Source of the DNA: Lachnospiraceae bacterium
GTDB lineage: Bacteria; Bacillota; Clostridia; Lachnospirales; Lachnospiraceae
Assembly (NCBI GenBank): GCA_017935565.1
Contig: JAGBHK010000042.1
Span: 1 to 64,000, forward strand
DNA length: 64,000 bases
Reading direction: 5' to 3'
Shown: in pieces, positions 31,043 through 40,197 of the stretch
Layout of the letters: every line of letters starts with the position of its first letter
How positions within the stretch are numbered: the stretch's first letter is position 1
Notes under the pieces: generated by a model
Databases searched by the model: none
What the model was told of the DNA's origin: nothing
Seen by the model: the letters and a program-made list of their open reading frames with translations, nothing else
Translations under genes and position numbers: made by a program

Positions 31043-31890
31043 TACCTCTTAAATCCTAAATAATCCAACACCGATAGTACAAATCTATACATTGTTTCAA
31101 AATCTTGATCCATACTAACCTTTTTACTTTCAATTTCCTCTTTATATAACTTTCTTATCTGTGAATGTTTACTATCAAAAGTTCCTCCCCAATATCCAAA
31201 AACAGTTTCCGCAATAGCAAATTGAAATGTCAACAATGCATTCTTCAATCCTTTTATATTCTTATCTATTTCACATACTTTTCCATAATTTTTATATTCC
31301 ATACTTTCATAAATCCATGTCTCAAGAATACCAATTATCCCATCGTAAACTTCAGGATCTGAATTATACACATTAGGATTTATATTATCTAAAAGGTATT
31401 GATAATATAAATATTCATATGCCATTGCCTTATTATCATTTTTGTTTATATCATTATAAATAATGCGATATAAAACCTGTTCACAAGATAAATCTTTATC
31501 AAAGTTCTCTACATATTCTTTTTCTTCAACCGTTAACGGACGCATAATGATTTCACATGGCTTCTTGCTTGCAATATAATCATTCCATAGACCAATATCA
31601 TCAGACACATCCAATTTTGAAAACATTGGTTTTATCTTCAAGAACAAATCAAATATTTGATAAAACAGTTCATCTTTTGTTGATAAATTTTTACAAAATC
31701 CTGACAATCTATTCTCTTTGAGTAAAAAACATAGTTTTTCACTTTTATCATTAAAATCAACTATCAAACCTTCTTCGCAAAAATTGTATGTCCAACTTAT
31801 AGATTCAATGTATTCAATAATAATTTCATATAGCTCATCTACCGAATGCTTTTTCTTTAAATTTCCATTATAAAATATTGTATTTGACAT
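31042..31890 (-). CDS. Unknown 282-residue cytoplasmic protein
   Basis: I do not recognise this protein. It is soluble and mostly helical, with no signal peptide or membrane segment. It has a tyrosine- and acid-rich C-terminal half (DPEVYDGIIGILETWIYE, KNYGKVCEIDKNIKGLK) that looks like TPR-free helical repeats. It is the middle gene of three: its ATG directly follows the isomerase stop, and its own stop overlaps the serine-hydrolase start by one base. Operon context suggests a carbohydrate- or amino-acid-related role, no more. Confidence 0.75.
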   Translation of the reverse strand: MSNTIFYNGNLKKKHSVDELYEIIIEYIESISWTYNFCEEGLIVDFNDKSEKLCFLLKENRLSGFCKNLSTKDELFYQIFDLFLKIKPMFSKLDVSDDIGLWNDYIASKKPCEIIMRPLTVEEKEYVENFDKDLSCEQVLYRIIYNDINKNDNKAMAYEYLYYQYLLDNINPNVYNSDPEVYDGIIGILETWIYESMEYKNYGKVCEIDKNIKGLKNALLTFQFAIAETVFGYWGGTFDSKHSQIRKLYKEEIESKKVSMDQDFETMYRFVLSVLDYLGFKR

Positions 31891-32709
31891 TTATACCTTA
31901 CTCCTAATATACTCAAACTGCTTATTCAACATATCCACATCAATACTTCCATCTTTTCTAAACGCTGTGGACTCCACTGTATAAGTCCCATCATAGCCAA
32001 TCTTTTTAATGTACTCAAAGAATTTTTCAAAATCAATATGCCCCTGTCCAATCGGAAGTGTGCGAAGATTCTGCCAGTCTTTGTAACCTCCCGCATAATC
32101 ATTGACATGATAATGAGTGATATGTCCTTCTTTCCATAGCCATTCATATTCTTCTTTATACAATAAATCAATTTCTTCATGAAATGCAGCCATCTTTGTA
32201 TCATACACAAACTTAATGTCAGGATACTTTTCATACAAATCACACCATCGCTTCATTGGACTTTCCATGTTACAAACGATGTTCTCAATAAGCAATTCAA
32301 GTCCATAACTATTAGATATATTTACCAACTCTTTATAAGCCATTATGTTATTATCAAAACTACAATCAGATGCTGGTCCGCTCCATAGGTGAAGCACCAA
32401 TTTCTTCGCATCTATCACTTTTGCAATTTGGCAATTAGTTTCAAATGACATATAGGCATATTCAAATTTTTCTTCTCCGCCTTCACTTATTCTCTCTCCA
32501 ATATGTTTTACACAATGCATTACTGGTATATAAAGTTTCATATTGCTTAATGTTTGCTTTAATTCTTCAACTTCATCATACCATGAACTATACATCATAA
32601 ATTCAAAACCATCACAGTTTAATTCCTTTGCTAACTTTTCTAACAATCTATAATCTCTTCCATTGGAGTTTCCAAGAAGGGCTCCTGTTGAACATAATAT
32701 TTCACTCAT
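31891..32709 (-). CDS. Sugar phosphate isomerase/epimerase-like TIM barrel (AP-endonuclease 2 family)
   Basis: A 272-residue (beta/alpha)8 protein of the AP_endonuc_2 family: CDGFEFMMYSSWYDE, KLYIPVMHCVKHIGE, KLVLHLWSGPAS, LELLIENIVCNME, IKFVYDTKMAAF, ITHYHVNDYAGGY, GQGHIDFEKFFEYIKKIGYDG and TVEST. The Glu, Asp, His and Glu ligands at strand ends fit a metal-dependent sugar isomerase. First gene of the three-gene operon. Substrate unknown. Confidence 0.85.
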   Translation of the reverse strand: MSEILCSTGALLGNSNGRDYRLLEKLAKELNCDGFEFMMYSSWYDEVEELKQTLSNMKLYIPVMHCVKHIGERISEGGEEKFEYAYMSFETNCQIAKVIDAKKLVLHLWSGPASDCSFDNNIMAYKELVNISNSYGLELLIENIVCNMESPMKRWCDLYEKYPDIKFVYDTKMAAFHEEIDLLYKEEYEWLWKEGHITHYHVNDYAGGYKDWQNLRTLPIGQGHIDFEKFFEYIKKIGYDGTYTVESTAFRKDGSIDVDMLNKQFEYIRSKV

Positions 32710-32730
32710 TTCTTTTCTCCTAATGATTTA

Positions 32731-32755
32731 AGGCCATTGCAAAACGCAACAGCCT
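32731..32755 (-). terminator. Weak terminator downstream of prfC
   Basis: AGGCCATTGC (32731-32740) pairs with GCAACAGCCT (32746-32755), with two G-T pairs in the RNA. The T-run is poor, so efficiency is uncertain. Confidence 0.5.
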
Positions 32756-32761
32756 CAATTC

Positions 32762-34354
32762 CTATCTTTCTAAAACCTCTAAAAGTTCCAATCCCTTATT
32801 ATTCTCCAAAGTCATTCTGATATTCCATTCATTTTGGAACAAAATAAGTGGATTATCATTCATATCCTTTGCCTTCTTGATTTCGCTTGAACGACGTAAG
32901 TCATCCATGTCAAAACCATTATTTTTAACCCATCTCATCTGTGAATATGGTAATGGCTCAAGACGAACCTCACATGAATATTCATTTTCCATACGATGTT
33001 TCAAAACATCAAACTGCAACACGCCTACAACACCTACAATAATCTCTGATAAATCAAGATTGTAGTCCTTGTATATCTGAATAGCACCTTCCTGAGCAAT
33101 CTGTGTAATACCTGCAACAAACTGCTTTCTCTTCATGGTATCTACCTGAGATACTCTACAGAAATGTTCTGGTGCAAATGTTGGAATACCTTCGTATCTT
33201 AATTGCTTACCTGGTATACAAATAGTATCACCGATAGCAAAATTACCCGAATCAAACACACCAATTACATCACCAGCATACGCTTCTTCAATAATACTTC
33301 TAGACTGCGCCATAACCTGCTGTGGCTGCAAAAGTTTTTGCTTACGCTTACCTTGCACGTGATAAACTTCCATACCAGCATCAAACTTACCTGAACAAAT
33401 TCTCATAAATGCAATTCTATCTCTGTGAGCTTTATTCATATTTGCCTGAATCTTAAATACAAAGGCTGAAAATGGTTCTGTCGCTGGATCAATTACCTTT
33501 CCCTCTGCCACTCTTGGAAGTGGTGATGAAGTCATCTTAAGGAAATAATGTAAAAATGGCTCAATACCAAATGTTGTAAGAGCAGAACCAAAGAACACTG
33601 GTGAAACCTCACCCTTATCTACTAATTCCTGATTAAGTTCCTCTCCCGCTACATCCAAAAGCTCAACCTCATTAATAAGCTGGTCATACAAATACTCACC
33701 AACTGCATCCTTCAACGCTGGATCATCTATAGAATAATCTGTTCTTTCCGCTGCCTTTGCACCACCAACAGAAACCGAACGGAACATTTCTACTTCTCTC
33801 TTTTCTCTATCATACACACCCTTAAATTCCTTACCCGAACCAATTGGCCAGTTTACAGGGCATGTCTTAATGCCAAGAACATTTTCAATATCTTCCAATA
33901 ATTCGAATGAATCCTTAGCATCTCTATCCATTTTATTAATAAATGTAAAAATAGGAATATGTCTCATAGCACAAACCTTGAAAAGCTTAATAGTCTGTGC
34001 CTCAACACCCTTTGAACCATCGATAACCATTACTGCTGAGTCTGCTGCCATAAGTGTACGATAAGTATCCTCAGAGAAATCCTGATGTCCTGGTGTATCA
34101 AGAATATTTATACAAAATCCATCATATTCAAACTGCATAATAGAAGAAGTAACTGAAATACCTCTTTCCTTTTCAATATCCATCCAGTCAGATACTGCAT
34201 GTTTTGAATTAGCTTTACCTTTTACGGAACCAGCTGTATTTATAGCACCACCATATAACAAAAACTTTTCAGTCAATGTTGTTTTACCAGCATCGGGATG
34301 TGAAATAATAGCAAAGGTTCTTCTTCTTTTGATTTCGTCCTGTATGTTTGACAT
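32762..34354 (-). CDS. prfC: Peptide chain release factor 3
   Basis: A 530-residue translational GTPase that recycles RF1/RF2. G1 is SHPDAGKTTLTEK, G2/switch ERGISVTSSIMQF, G3 ILDTPGHQDFSEDTYRTL, G4 FINKMDRDA. Domain II has AFVFKIQANMNKAHRDRIAF and the C-domain has VVGVLQFDVLKHRMENEYSCEV, all diagnostic of RF3. Length is typical. It lies upstream of the three-gene sugar-isomerase operon, with a weak hairpin in between. Confidence 0.96.
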   Translation of the reverse strand: MSNIQDEIKRRRTFAIISHPDAGKTTLTEKFLLYGGAINTAGSVKGKANSKHAVSDWMDIEKERGISVTSSIMQFEYDGFCINILDTPGHQDFSEDTYRTLMAADSAVMVIDGSKGVEAQTIKLFKVCAMRHIPIFTFINKMDRDAKDSFELLEDIENVLGIKTCPVNWPIGSGKEFKGVYDREKREVEMFRSVSVGGAKAAERTDYSIDDPALKDAVGEYLYDQLINEVELLDVAGEELNQELVDKGEVSPVFFGSALTTFGIEPFLHYFLKMTSSPLPRVAEGKVIDPATEPFSAFVFKIQANMNKAHRDRIAFMRICSGKFDAGMEVYHVQGKRKQKLLQPQQVMAQSRSIIEEAYAGDVIGVFDSGNFAIGDTICIPGKQLRYEGIPTFAPEHFCRVSQVDTMKRKQFVAGITQIAQEGAIQIYKDYNLDLSEIIVGVVGVLQFDVLKHRMENEYSCEVRLEPLPYSQMRWVKNNGFDMDDLRRSSEIKKAKDMNDNPLILFQNEWNIRMTLENNKGLELLEVLER

Positions 34355-34404
34355 TTTAAAATCCTACTCTTTCTATCAAAATAAATCTTTTAATCAGCAA
34401 ATAC

Positions 34405-34998
34405 TTATTTTAACCGAGATTCCGTAATTTGTAAATAATTATCTTTAAAAACAACAGCATTCATTCCAACTTTTCTTGCTCCCTCTACATTATCCTCTCT
34501 GTCGTCAATGAATAAGCATTCTTCTGGAACAAGACCGTATTTCTCTAGCAAATAATTATATATTGCCTCGTTAGGCTTAATAATATGCACATCTGATGAT
34601 ACAACAACACCATCAAAAAAATTCAAATCATATTCTTTTGGAAAATATTCGTAAAATTTCGAACAAGCATTGGATAATACAAAAATCTTGTAACCTTTTT
34701 TCTTTACGTTTTTGCAGAATTCTTTGGCACCGTTTACAGGAACCATGCATATATCCCAATAGTCTACACATTCTTTCAACTTCTTATGTAGATGTTCTGG
34801 AACTCTTTCTTTTACTAGTTCATATCTTTCTGAATTATTGATTTGTCCTAAGTCACCCATTATCCACTCTGGACCTTGGAATAGATTCTTAAAAATAATC
34901 TGTTTTTCTTCTTCGTTGTCACATACTTTGTTTAATATTACATTGGGATTGTAATCAAGAAGTACATTTCCCATATCTAAAATTATATTTTTTATCAT
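34405..34998 (-). CDS. HAD-superfamily hydrolase (subfamily IA)
   Basis: A 197-residue haloacid dehalogenase-like phosphatase. Motif I is NIILDMGNVLLDYNP (here D-M-G-N, the second Asp replaced by Asn as in the YihX/epoxide hydrolase-N group), motif II VLSNACSKF, motif III Lys in HIIKPNEAIYNYL and motif IV FIDDREDNVEGAR. It would act on sugar phosphates or FMN-like substrates. It lies between the GH30 gene (9 bases upstream of it) and prfC. Confidence 0.88.
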   Translation of the reverse strand: MIKNIILDMGNVLLDYNPNVILNKVCDNEEEKQIIFKNLFQGPEWIMGDLGQINNSERYELVKERVPEHLHKKLKECVDYWDICMVPVNGAKEFCKNVKKKGYKIFVLSNACSKFYEYFPKEYDLNFFDGVVVSSDVHIIKPNEAIYNYLLEKYGLVPEECLFIDDREDNVEGARKVGMNAVVFKDNYLQITESRLK

Positions 34999-35007
34999 AT
35001 TGTCACC

Positions 35008-36573
35008 TTACAACTCAACATCACTTATCACAAATGTCGTAATAGAATTTCCTTTAAGAGTTGCGCTAAATTCACTTGAATCCACTTCAATTTCTTCAAG
35101 TTCTGCCCAACTTTCACCATATCCCATACTTCCACTTGTTCTAATTGGCTTTGCACTTTCACCCACACTAGCAAACTCACTTAAATCAAAACAGTACTGT
35201 TTTTCTTTTGCCGCAGCATTAACCGCAACTATTACAAGTTCTTTATTCTCACTATCATAAGCCGCAAGCATTGCATCATTAACATGGATAATTGTGGCGC
35301 CTGGACGAATGTATCTTGAAAACTGTCCTATCGCATAATACTTCTGTGTCAAAATTATTTTGTTTGCATCATGATTTGCTACAGCTGCGCCCCAGAAACC
35401 TTTCATTATATTGACCATTCCCGAGTCTTTATTTCCATTGTAGCCTTCTTTCGAAACATGATTATCAATAACCTGCCACATAACCCATGCAGATGGAGAA
35501 AGTCCATTTATATCTTCAATAATCTTTCCTGCCATCCACAATGCCGAACTCATTTCACCTGCGCCAACACCTGCAACACCATCTCCATCAACTTCACTCA
35601 TCCAAAGATTAAATCCTTTTTGTTTTGATAAATTTGCAAGGCTTTCCATACCATTTGTATAATATGTATGAGTACTTATTCTATCTATAACTGCCAATGC
35701 TTCCTCTGAATATTTATTATAAGCCTCTACCTGTTTATCCGGTGCAGTTTCATCGCTTCCTATTATCTCAACATCTACAAGTCCTTGCTCTTTAAATGCC
35801 TTAGCTGTTTCAACTATTATACTAGACTGCGCCTCACCTGGGTCCACATGACACCCCTCCTGTTTCGGACTATTAGCGCCCCAATAATCCGTGTTAGGTT
35901 CGTTCATAGGAGATACACTTGAAACTTTAATACCTAAATCATCATTTATGTATTTTGTAACATGTGCAAGATATTCTGCAAATTCAGAATAACATTCTTT
36001 TTTTAAGTTATTTTTCGCCGCATCTTCATTACCTGAAGAACATCCACTTTCCGTCATGAAATATGGTGGTGAATTTGAAAACACTTCTACATAAGCATCT
36101 TCGCCTGCAGCCTTTACTGCTTTTTTAAGAACATTTAATTGGTTCTTATCTGCTTCATAATCATATACATATTGTCCGCTTGCTTCATCATATACAAGCC
36201 ATCCTGGAACTGCACTATCAGTACGTGTAATATGTTTATGTGTCGGGTCATCACCACCGCCAATATTATATCTCATAATATTAAATTTAAGTCCATCTTC
36301 ACCAAAGAATAATTCAGCCGCCTGACTTGCTAATTCATCTGAATAACCTAATCTATTAGCCCACCAACAAAGACTAGTACCCCAACCTTGAAATTTTCCG
36401 TCATTGGTTGTAGACATCTTATCTGGAGAGATAACAATATTAATAGCCTTCTTTTCTTCTTTTTTCACAGTTTCCACCTCCGAAGTATTTTCCTCACCTG
36501 CACTATCATTACATCCGACAAGAGAAAACATCATACAAACACACATAGTTATCGCCAAAAATCTTTTTTTCAT
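35008..36573 (-). CDS. Glycoside hydrolase family 30 lipoprotein (endo-beta-1,6-galactanase-like)
   Basis: A 521-residue lipoprotein. The signal peptide MKKRFLAITMCVCMMFSLVGC ends in lipobox LVGC. The barrel begins with FQGWGTSLCWWANRLGY and NIMRYNIGGGDDPTHKHI. The acid/base Glu is in SVSPMNEPNTDYWGAN and the nucleophile Glu in NLWMSEVDGDGVAG. The C-terminal side is a beta-sandwich. These blocks match GH30 subfamily 5 endo-beta-1,6-galactanases that act on arabinogalactan side chains. The ribosome-binding site is TAGGAGG. Membrane-anchored, facing outward. Confidence 0.9.
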   Translation of the reverse strand: MKKRFLAITMCVCMMFSLVGCNDSAGEENTSEVETVKKEEKKAINIVISPDKMSTTNDGKFQGWGTSLCWWANRLGYSDELASQAAELFFGEDGLKFNIMRYNIGGGDDPTHKHITRTDSAVPGWLVYDEASGQYVYDYEADKNQLNVLKKAVKAAGEDAYVEVFSNSPPYFMTESGCSSGNEDAAKNNLKKECYSEFAEYLAHVTKYINDDLGIKVSSVSPMNEPNTDYWGANSPKQEGCHVDPGEAQSSIIVETAKAFKEQGLVDVEIIGSDETAPDKQVEAYNKYSEEALAVIDRISTHTYYTNGMESLANLSKQKGFNLWMSEVDGDGVAGVGAGEMSSALWMAGKIIEDINGLSPSAWVMWQVIDNHVSKEGYNGNKDSGMVNIMKGFWGAAVANHDANKIILTQKYYAIGQFSRYIRPGATIIHVNDAMLAAYDSENKELVIVAVNAAAKEKQYCFDLSEFASVGESAKPIRTSGSMGYGESWAELEEIEVDSSEFSATLKGNSITTFVISDVEL

Positions 36574-36583
36574 ATTGAACCTC

Positions 36584-37390
36584 CTACTCTCCGTCGACTA
36601 AATCTAATAACTTCTCATAATTATCATCTTTATCAACCATTTCTTTTGCTGTAGTTTCCACATACTCAAAATACAATTCATAACTATACGAAGCACCATT
36701 TAAATGTAATAATTTTACCAGTTCAATATCCTCATCACTTATTATTTTATCCTGACAAATCCATCCAGTTAAGTAAAATAGCACATTTGGTGCATCTTCA
36801 TCAATTAATTCTACCGTAGCCCCATTTTCAAGCATAAACTCCACAATTTCGTACACTTTTTCATCAGCAAAATCATACGCCTTCGGCCTTTTACCTATTT
36901 CATCTAAAAACGCTTGTATAGAACTTTCATATTTAGATTCCTTAAATATGATTTTGCTATCAAATTCTGCTCCATATTCAAGAGCTAATTTCAACATTTT
37001 TATATTTCCATTCAAGGCTGCTTTTTGAAGAATATCCTCACCCTCATCATCATAGCAATAGACAAGTTTTGGTTCTTCTTTAAGCATATCTTCCACTTCC
37101 TCTAGATCATCGTTACCTACATTAACTAAATAATCTTCGATTACATTACTCCATAATTTAACTAAGCCGTCAGGTGTGTCTACCGAAACTTTTTTCGGTC
37201 CTATAAGAAAATAACCGCCAAATAATATTGCCAGCATATTTAAAATAGCAAATATTATAAATGCAATACTTGCTATCTTATCTTTTCTTAATTTAATAAC
37301 ACCTATAACTAAAAGTACAATATTTACAATAACCGCTACCGTTAGCAACAAAAATATAATTCCAATGATCCCAACTATAAAAATCGTCAT
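36584..37390 (-). CDS. Membrane protein with ankyrin-like repeats
   Basis: A 268-residue protein. Residues 1-35 and 42-65 are membrane helices (FIVGIIGIIFLLLTVAVIVNI; ASIAFIIFAILNMLAILFGG). Residues 85-240 have ankyrin-like pairs: DILQKAALNGNIKMLKLALEYGAE, YEIVEFMLENGATVELIDEDAPN and IELVKLLHLNGASYSYEL. It probably mediates protein contacts at the membrane. It lies 10 bases from the GH30 gene, so the two may be cotranscribed. Confidence 0.75.
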   Translation of the reverse strand: MTIFIVGIIGIIFLLLTVAVIVNIVLLVIGVIKLRKDKIASIAFIIFAILNMLAILFGGYFLIGPKKVSVDTPDGLVKLWSNVIEDYLVNVGNDDLEEVEDMLKEEPKLVYCYDDEGEDILQKAALNGNIKMLKLALEYGAEFDSKIIFKESKYESSIQAFLDEIGKRPKAYDFADEKVYEIVEFMLENGATVELIDEDAPNVLFYLTGWICQDKIISDEDIELVKLLHLNGASYSYELYFEYVETTAKEMVDKDDNYEKLLDLVDGE

Positions 37391-37407
37391 TTTACTTTAT
37401 GCTCCCT

Positions 37408-38826
37408 CTATAAATATGACTCGTATAATTCCTTGATAAATTTGTCACTTTTAACTTCATTATACACAACCATTTCACATATTGAACCATTATATGATGG
37501 TTGAAATGCATCCCCACCTAAAACAAACTGTTCAGCATGCCTGTTGGTAGGCACATTTTCAAGACTATTAATCAAACAACCGTTTATATAAGTCTTCATA
37601 ATTTCTTTTTTAGCATCATACACTATTGTATAATGTGTCCATACATTTTCTTCACATACTGGTGCCGGCGAATCAAACCAACCATCTATTCCCACAGAAT
37701 TCCATATTCTAAAATTAGATTTCCCTTCCCAAGATAATGGTGATATAGTCGCAAAACCTATGTCATGTCTTATGTACAGCGCACATGCCCATGGATAAAG
37801 TTTTTCCGGTTTTATCCACATAGATATCGTGTAACTTTGGCTAACCATTATACTTGCCGGAATCGTAACAAGGTTTGTCCCCTGTGAACCTCCAGGAAAA
37901 TATAATGCTTTTGTTCCAGCACATACACCCTCTCTATATTCTAAACCTTCACCTACAATCGTACCTTCAACGCTTCCATCTTTAGATGTAAGCGTACCAT
38001 TCAAAGTGAATTCGTAACAATTTAATGCTGCAACCGCATATTTTTCTGCAAATTTTTCAAATTCATCTATCGGCAATGGTTTAGAATAGTAGTATCCTTG
38101 TGCGATTTGGCATCCGCAACTCATAATAAATTCTGCCTGTTCTTTAGTCTCAATTCCTTCTGTAACAACATCCGCCTTAAGATCCATACATAACGCTATT
38201 ACATTTCTAATGATTCCCTTTCCACGAGATGTCTCTCCTGAACCATGTATAAAATCACGATCAATTTTTATTGTATCAACGTATAAATCTTTTAATAGAT
38301 TTAATGCCGAAAATCCCGAACCAAAATCATCAATTGACACCAAAAAGCCCTGTTCGCTTATCCTGTTTACATTGTCAATCAATACATTAATATCTTCTTC
38401 AAATACACTTTCAGTAATTTCCACTTCAAGTTCCTCTCGTGGAATACCATACCTATCCGCAATTAACGACAGTTCTTTGCAAAATTCCGTTTCATGTAAA
38501 TGAACACGTGACATATTTACAGAAATAATGGTATTTGCATAAATCTTTTCATCTTTAATCCATTTAGATTTTATGCGACATACCTCTTCAAACATATACA
38601 TATCCAATTTGGATACGAAACCATTTTTCTCAAATATCGGAATAAAAACAGCAGGAGAACGCATACCATCCACCGGATGTATCCATCTGACTAAAGCCTC
38701 AGCACCATACAATTTCGTTGTAACCATATTAACTTTTGGTTGTAAATACACATGAAACTGCCCATTTGCCAAAGCGTAGTCCATTTCACTTTCGATTTGA
38801 CTTTTTGTAATTACATTTTCACTCAT
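37408..38826 (-). CDS. EAL phosphodiesterase with C-terminal LamG domain
   Basis: A 472-residue protein without signal peptide. Residues 10-255 are the EAL domain: GAEALVRW (EAL at 43-45), SVNMSRVHL, EITES, DDFGSGFSAL, KIDRDF, TEGIET and QGYYYSKP, all catalytic blocks intact. Residues 265-470 are a LamG-like beta-sandwich (TISMWIKPEKLYPWA, MKTYINGCLINSLE, RHAEQFVLGGDAFQPSYNG). It parallels the 10869-12818 protein but lacks GGDEF. The ATG at 38826 has GGAGGT upstream. It should degrade c-di-GMP, perhaps under control of a sugar or peptide ligand. Confidence 0.9.
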   Translation of the reverse strand: MSENVITKSQIESEMDYALANGQFHVYLQPKVNMVTTKLYGAEALVRWIHPVDGMRSPAVFIPIFEKNGFVSKLDMYMFEEVCRIKSKWIKDEKIYANTIISVNMSRVHLHETEFCKELSLIADRYGIPREELEVEITESVFEEDINVLIDNVNRISEQGFLVSIDDFGSGFSALNLLKDLYVDTIKIDRDFIHGSGETSRGKGIIRNVIALCMDLKADVVTEGIETKEQAEFIMSCGCQIAQGYYYSKPLPIDEFEKFAEKYAVAALNCYEFTLNGTLTSKDGSVEGTIVGEGLEYREGVCAGTKALYFPGGSQGTNLVTIPASIMVSQSYTISMWIKPEKLYPWACALYIRHDIGFATISPLSWEGKSNFRIWNSVGIDGWFDSPAPVCEENVWTHYTIVYDAKKEIMKTYINGCLINSLENVPTNRHAEQFVLGGDAFQPSYNGSICEMVVYNEVKSDKFIKELYESYL

Positions 38827-38880
38827 AAGCACCTCCAAAATAACTACATACATTATATCATTATTATCAGAATTTTTCTA

Positions 38881-38925
38881 TAAAAAAAGAAGATAGAATA
38901 TCACTCATCATCTATCCTCTTTTTT
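38881..38925 (-). terminator. Terminator of the two-component/membrane-protein operon
   Basis: AAAAAAGA-a-GATAGA pairs with TCTATC-c-TCTTTTTT; on the minus strand the 3' arm ends in a long T-run. It follows the gene at 38928. Confidence 0.7.
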
Positions 38926-38927
38926 TC

Positions 38928-39305
38928 TTATTCGTTCATTAATTCATCAGTAAGCCTAATTATTTCAGGTGCCACTCTTTCTCTTTCCTTTTTAACAAGC
39001 ATTCTATATGCTGGATATGCGAGCGCCACAATACAAATTCCCAATAATCCTATAATTATCCCAGGTATAAATAAATCTCCCTGCCAAACCATTACGAGGC
39101 TCATTCCAAATCCCATAATAAGACAACCTATGACCCCTAGCATTATGGAAATTATAGTTCCTTTTTTGGTTACACTCTCATCAAGACGACGAAGTCTATC
39201 TAATTTGCTTTCTTCTCTAGGTACATATTTATCTCTTATCATTCTTACTTCTTCTTGTTCTACAGCTGAATATGTATACGTAAAACCATTATTCTTCTTT
39301 TCCAT
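38928..39305 (-). CDS. Small membrane protein, last gene of the HK/RR operon
   Basis: A 125-residue protein. Residues 1-47 are polar and charged (YSAVEQEEVRMIRDKYVPRE). Two membrane helices follow (IISIMLGVIGCLIMGFG and FIPGIIIGLLGICIVALAYPAY), then a charged tail KKERERVAPEIIRLTDEL. The layout is common in a conserved Firmicute membrane protein with unknown role. It overlaps the upstream gene by 17 bases and shares its ribosome-binding site region, so it is translated with it. Confidence 0.75.
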   Translation of the reverse strand: MEKKNNGFTYTYSAVEQEEVRMIRDKYVPREESKLDRLRRLDESVTKKGTIISIMLGVIGCLIMGFGMSLVMVWQGDLFIPGIIIGLLGICIVALAYPAYRMLVKKERERVAPEIIRLTDELMNE

Positions 39306-40197
39306 TGTTTAACTCCTTTATTTCTTTCAGTTCCTTAGTTGTACGAACAATCATATAAATAGACATAATAACTACTATAATGCTAATTCCTGCTCCAGTT
39401 ATCATAATCATTATTCTTTGCATATTAATTGATGTATCCGCTCCAAACTGTGCAAACATCGCAGTTTCCAAAAACAACATTGAAAACAATGCTGATGCGA
39501 ACTTTATCACCTTAGATACAGACATAATAGGGCTTTTATATTTTCTATATTTTACCATATCAATTATAGCTGTAGTTGTAATATAAAATGTATACAACGC
39601 TACAACATAAATCAAAAAGCCTTGATAAGTAAATCCTCTATTAAAATACACCATCATAAGTACTGCACCTGATAACGACATATTAACTGTCAAAAGAATA
39701 ACACTACAGACTCTTGCTCTTTTTAGTTCTCCCAACTTACTTTGACCGATTTCATTTTCTCGCACATAACGAACTAATAAAAACCTCATAACTGCCATAA
39801 TTGCATAATATACAGCAAATATTCCAAACCAGTATGTACGATACACTATACCTGATATTGCATTGATAAATACATACAATAAATTAATACCCAAAGAACT
39901 ATACAATTTAACTTGAGTCTTATATGCAACATCCGTTAGATATCTATTAGCATATTTATTATCGTAAACCTTTTCCTTTGTATTTCGATAATAACCTGGA
40001 ATATATTTCCAACACGCTACACATACAATTGACAAACTATATGCAGAAAATCCATACATCAAATACGCAATTAATGTATTTTCTAAACCATTAAGGAAAA
40101 TAACAACCAACGCAATTGCTGTCACTATAGTACACAAAGCAATCAACCATATCGGTACAAAAAATACTTTAATTAAAAGGTTTTTCCAATTTTTCAT
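39289..40197 (-). CDS. Polytopic membrane protein of unknown function
   Basis: A 302-residue membrane protein with roughly eight hydrophobic segments and a basic KVYDNKYANRYLTDVAYKTQ loop near residue 85. No family recognised. The ATG at 40197 has AGGAG upstream and overlaps the histidine kinase stop codon by one base (TGATG). Its place directly after a sensor kinase suggests it is part of the same regulatory or effector unit. Confidence 0.72.
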   Translation of the reverse strand: MKNWKNLLIKVFFVPIWLIALCTIVTAIALVVIFLNGLENTLIAYLMYGFSAYSLSIVCVACWKYIPGYYRNTKEKVYDNKYANRYLTDVAYKTQVKLYSSLGINLLYVFINAISGIVYRTYWFGIFAVYYAIMAVMRFLLVRYVRENEIGQSKLGELKRARVCSVILLTVNMSLSGAVLMMVYFNRGFTYQGFLIYVVALYTFYITTTAIIDMVKYRKYKSPIMSVSKVIKFASALFSMLFLETAMFAQFGADTSINMQRIMIMITGAGISIIVVIMSIYMIVRTTKELKEIKELNNGKEE

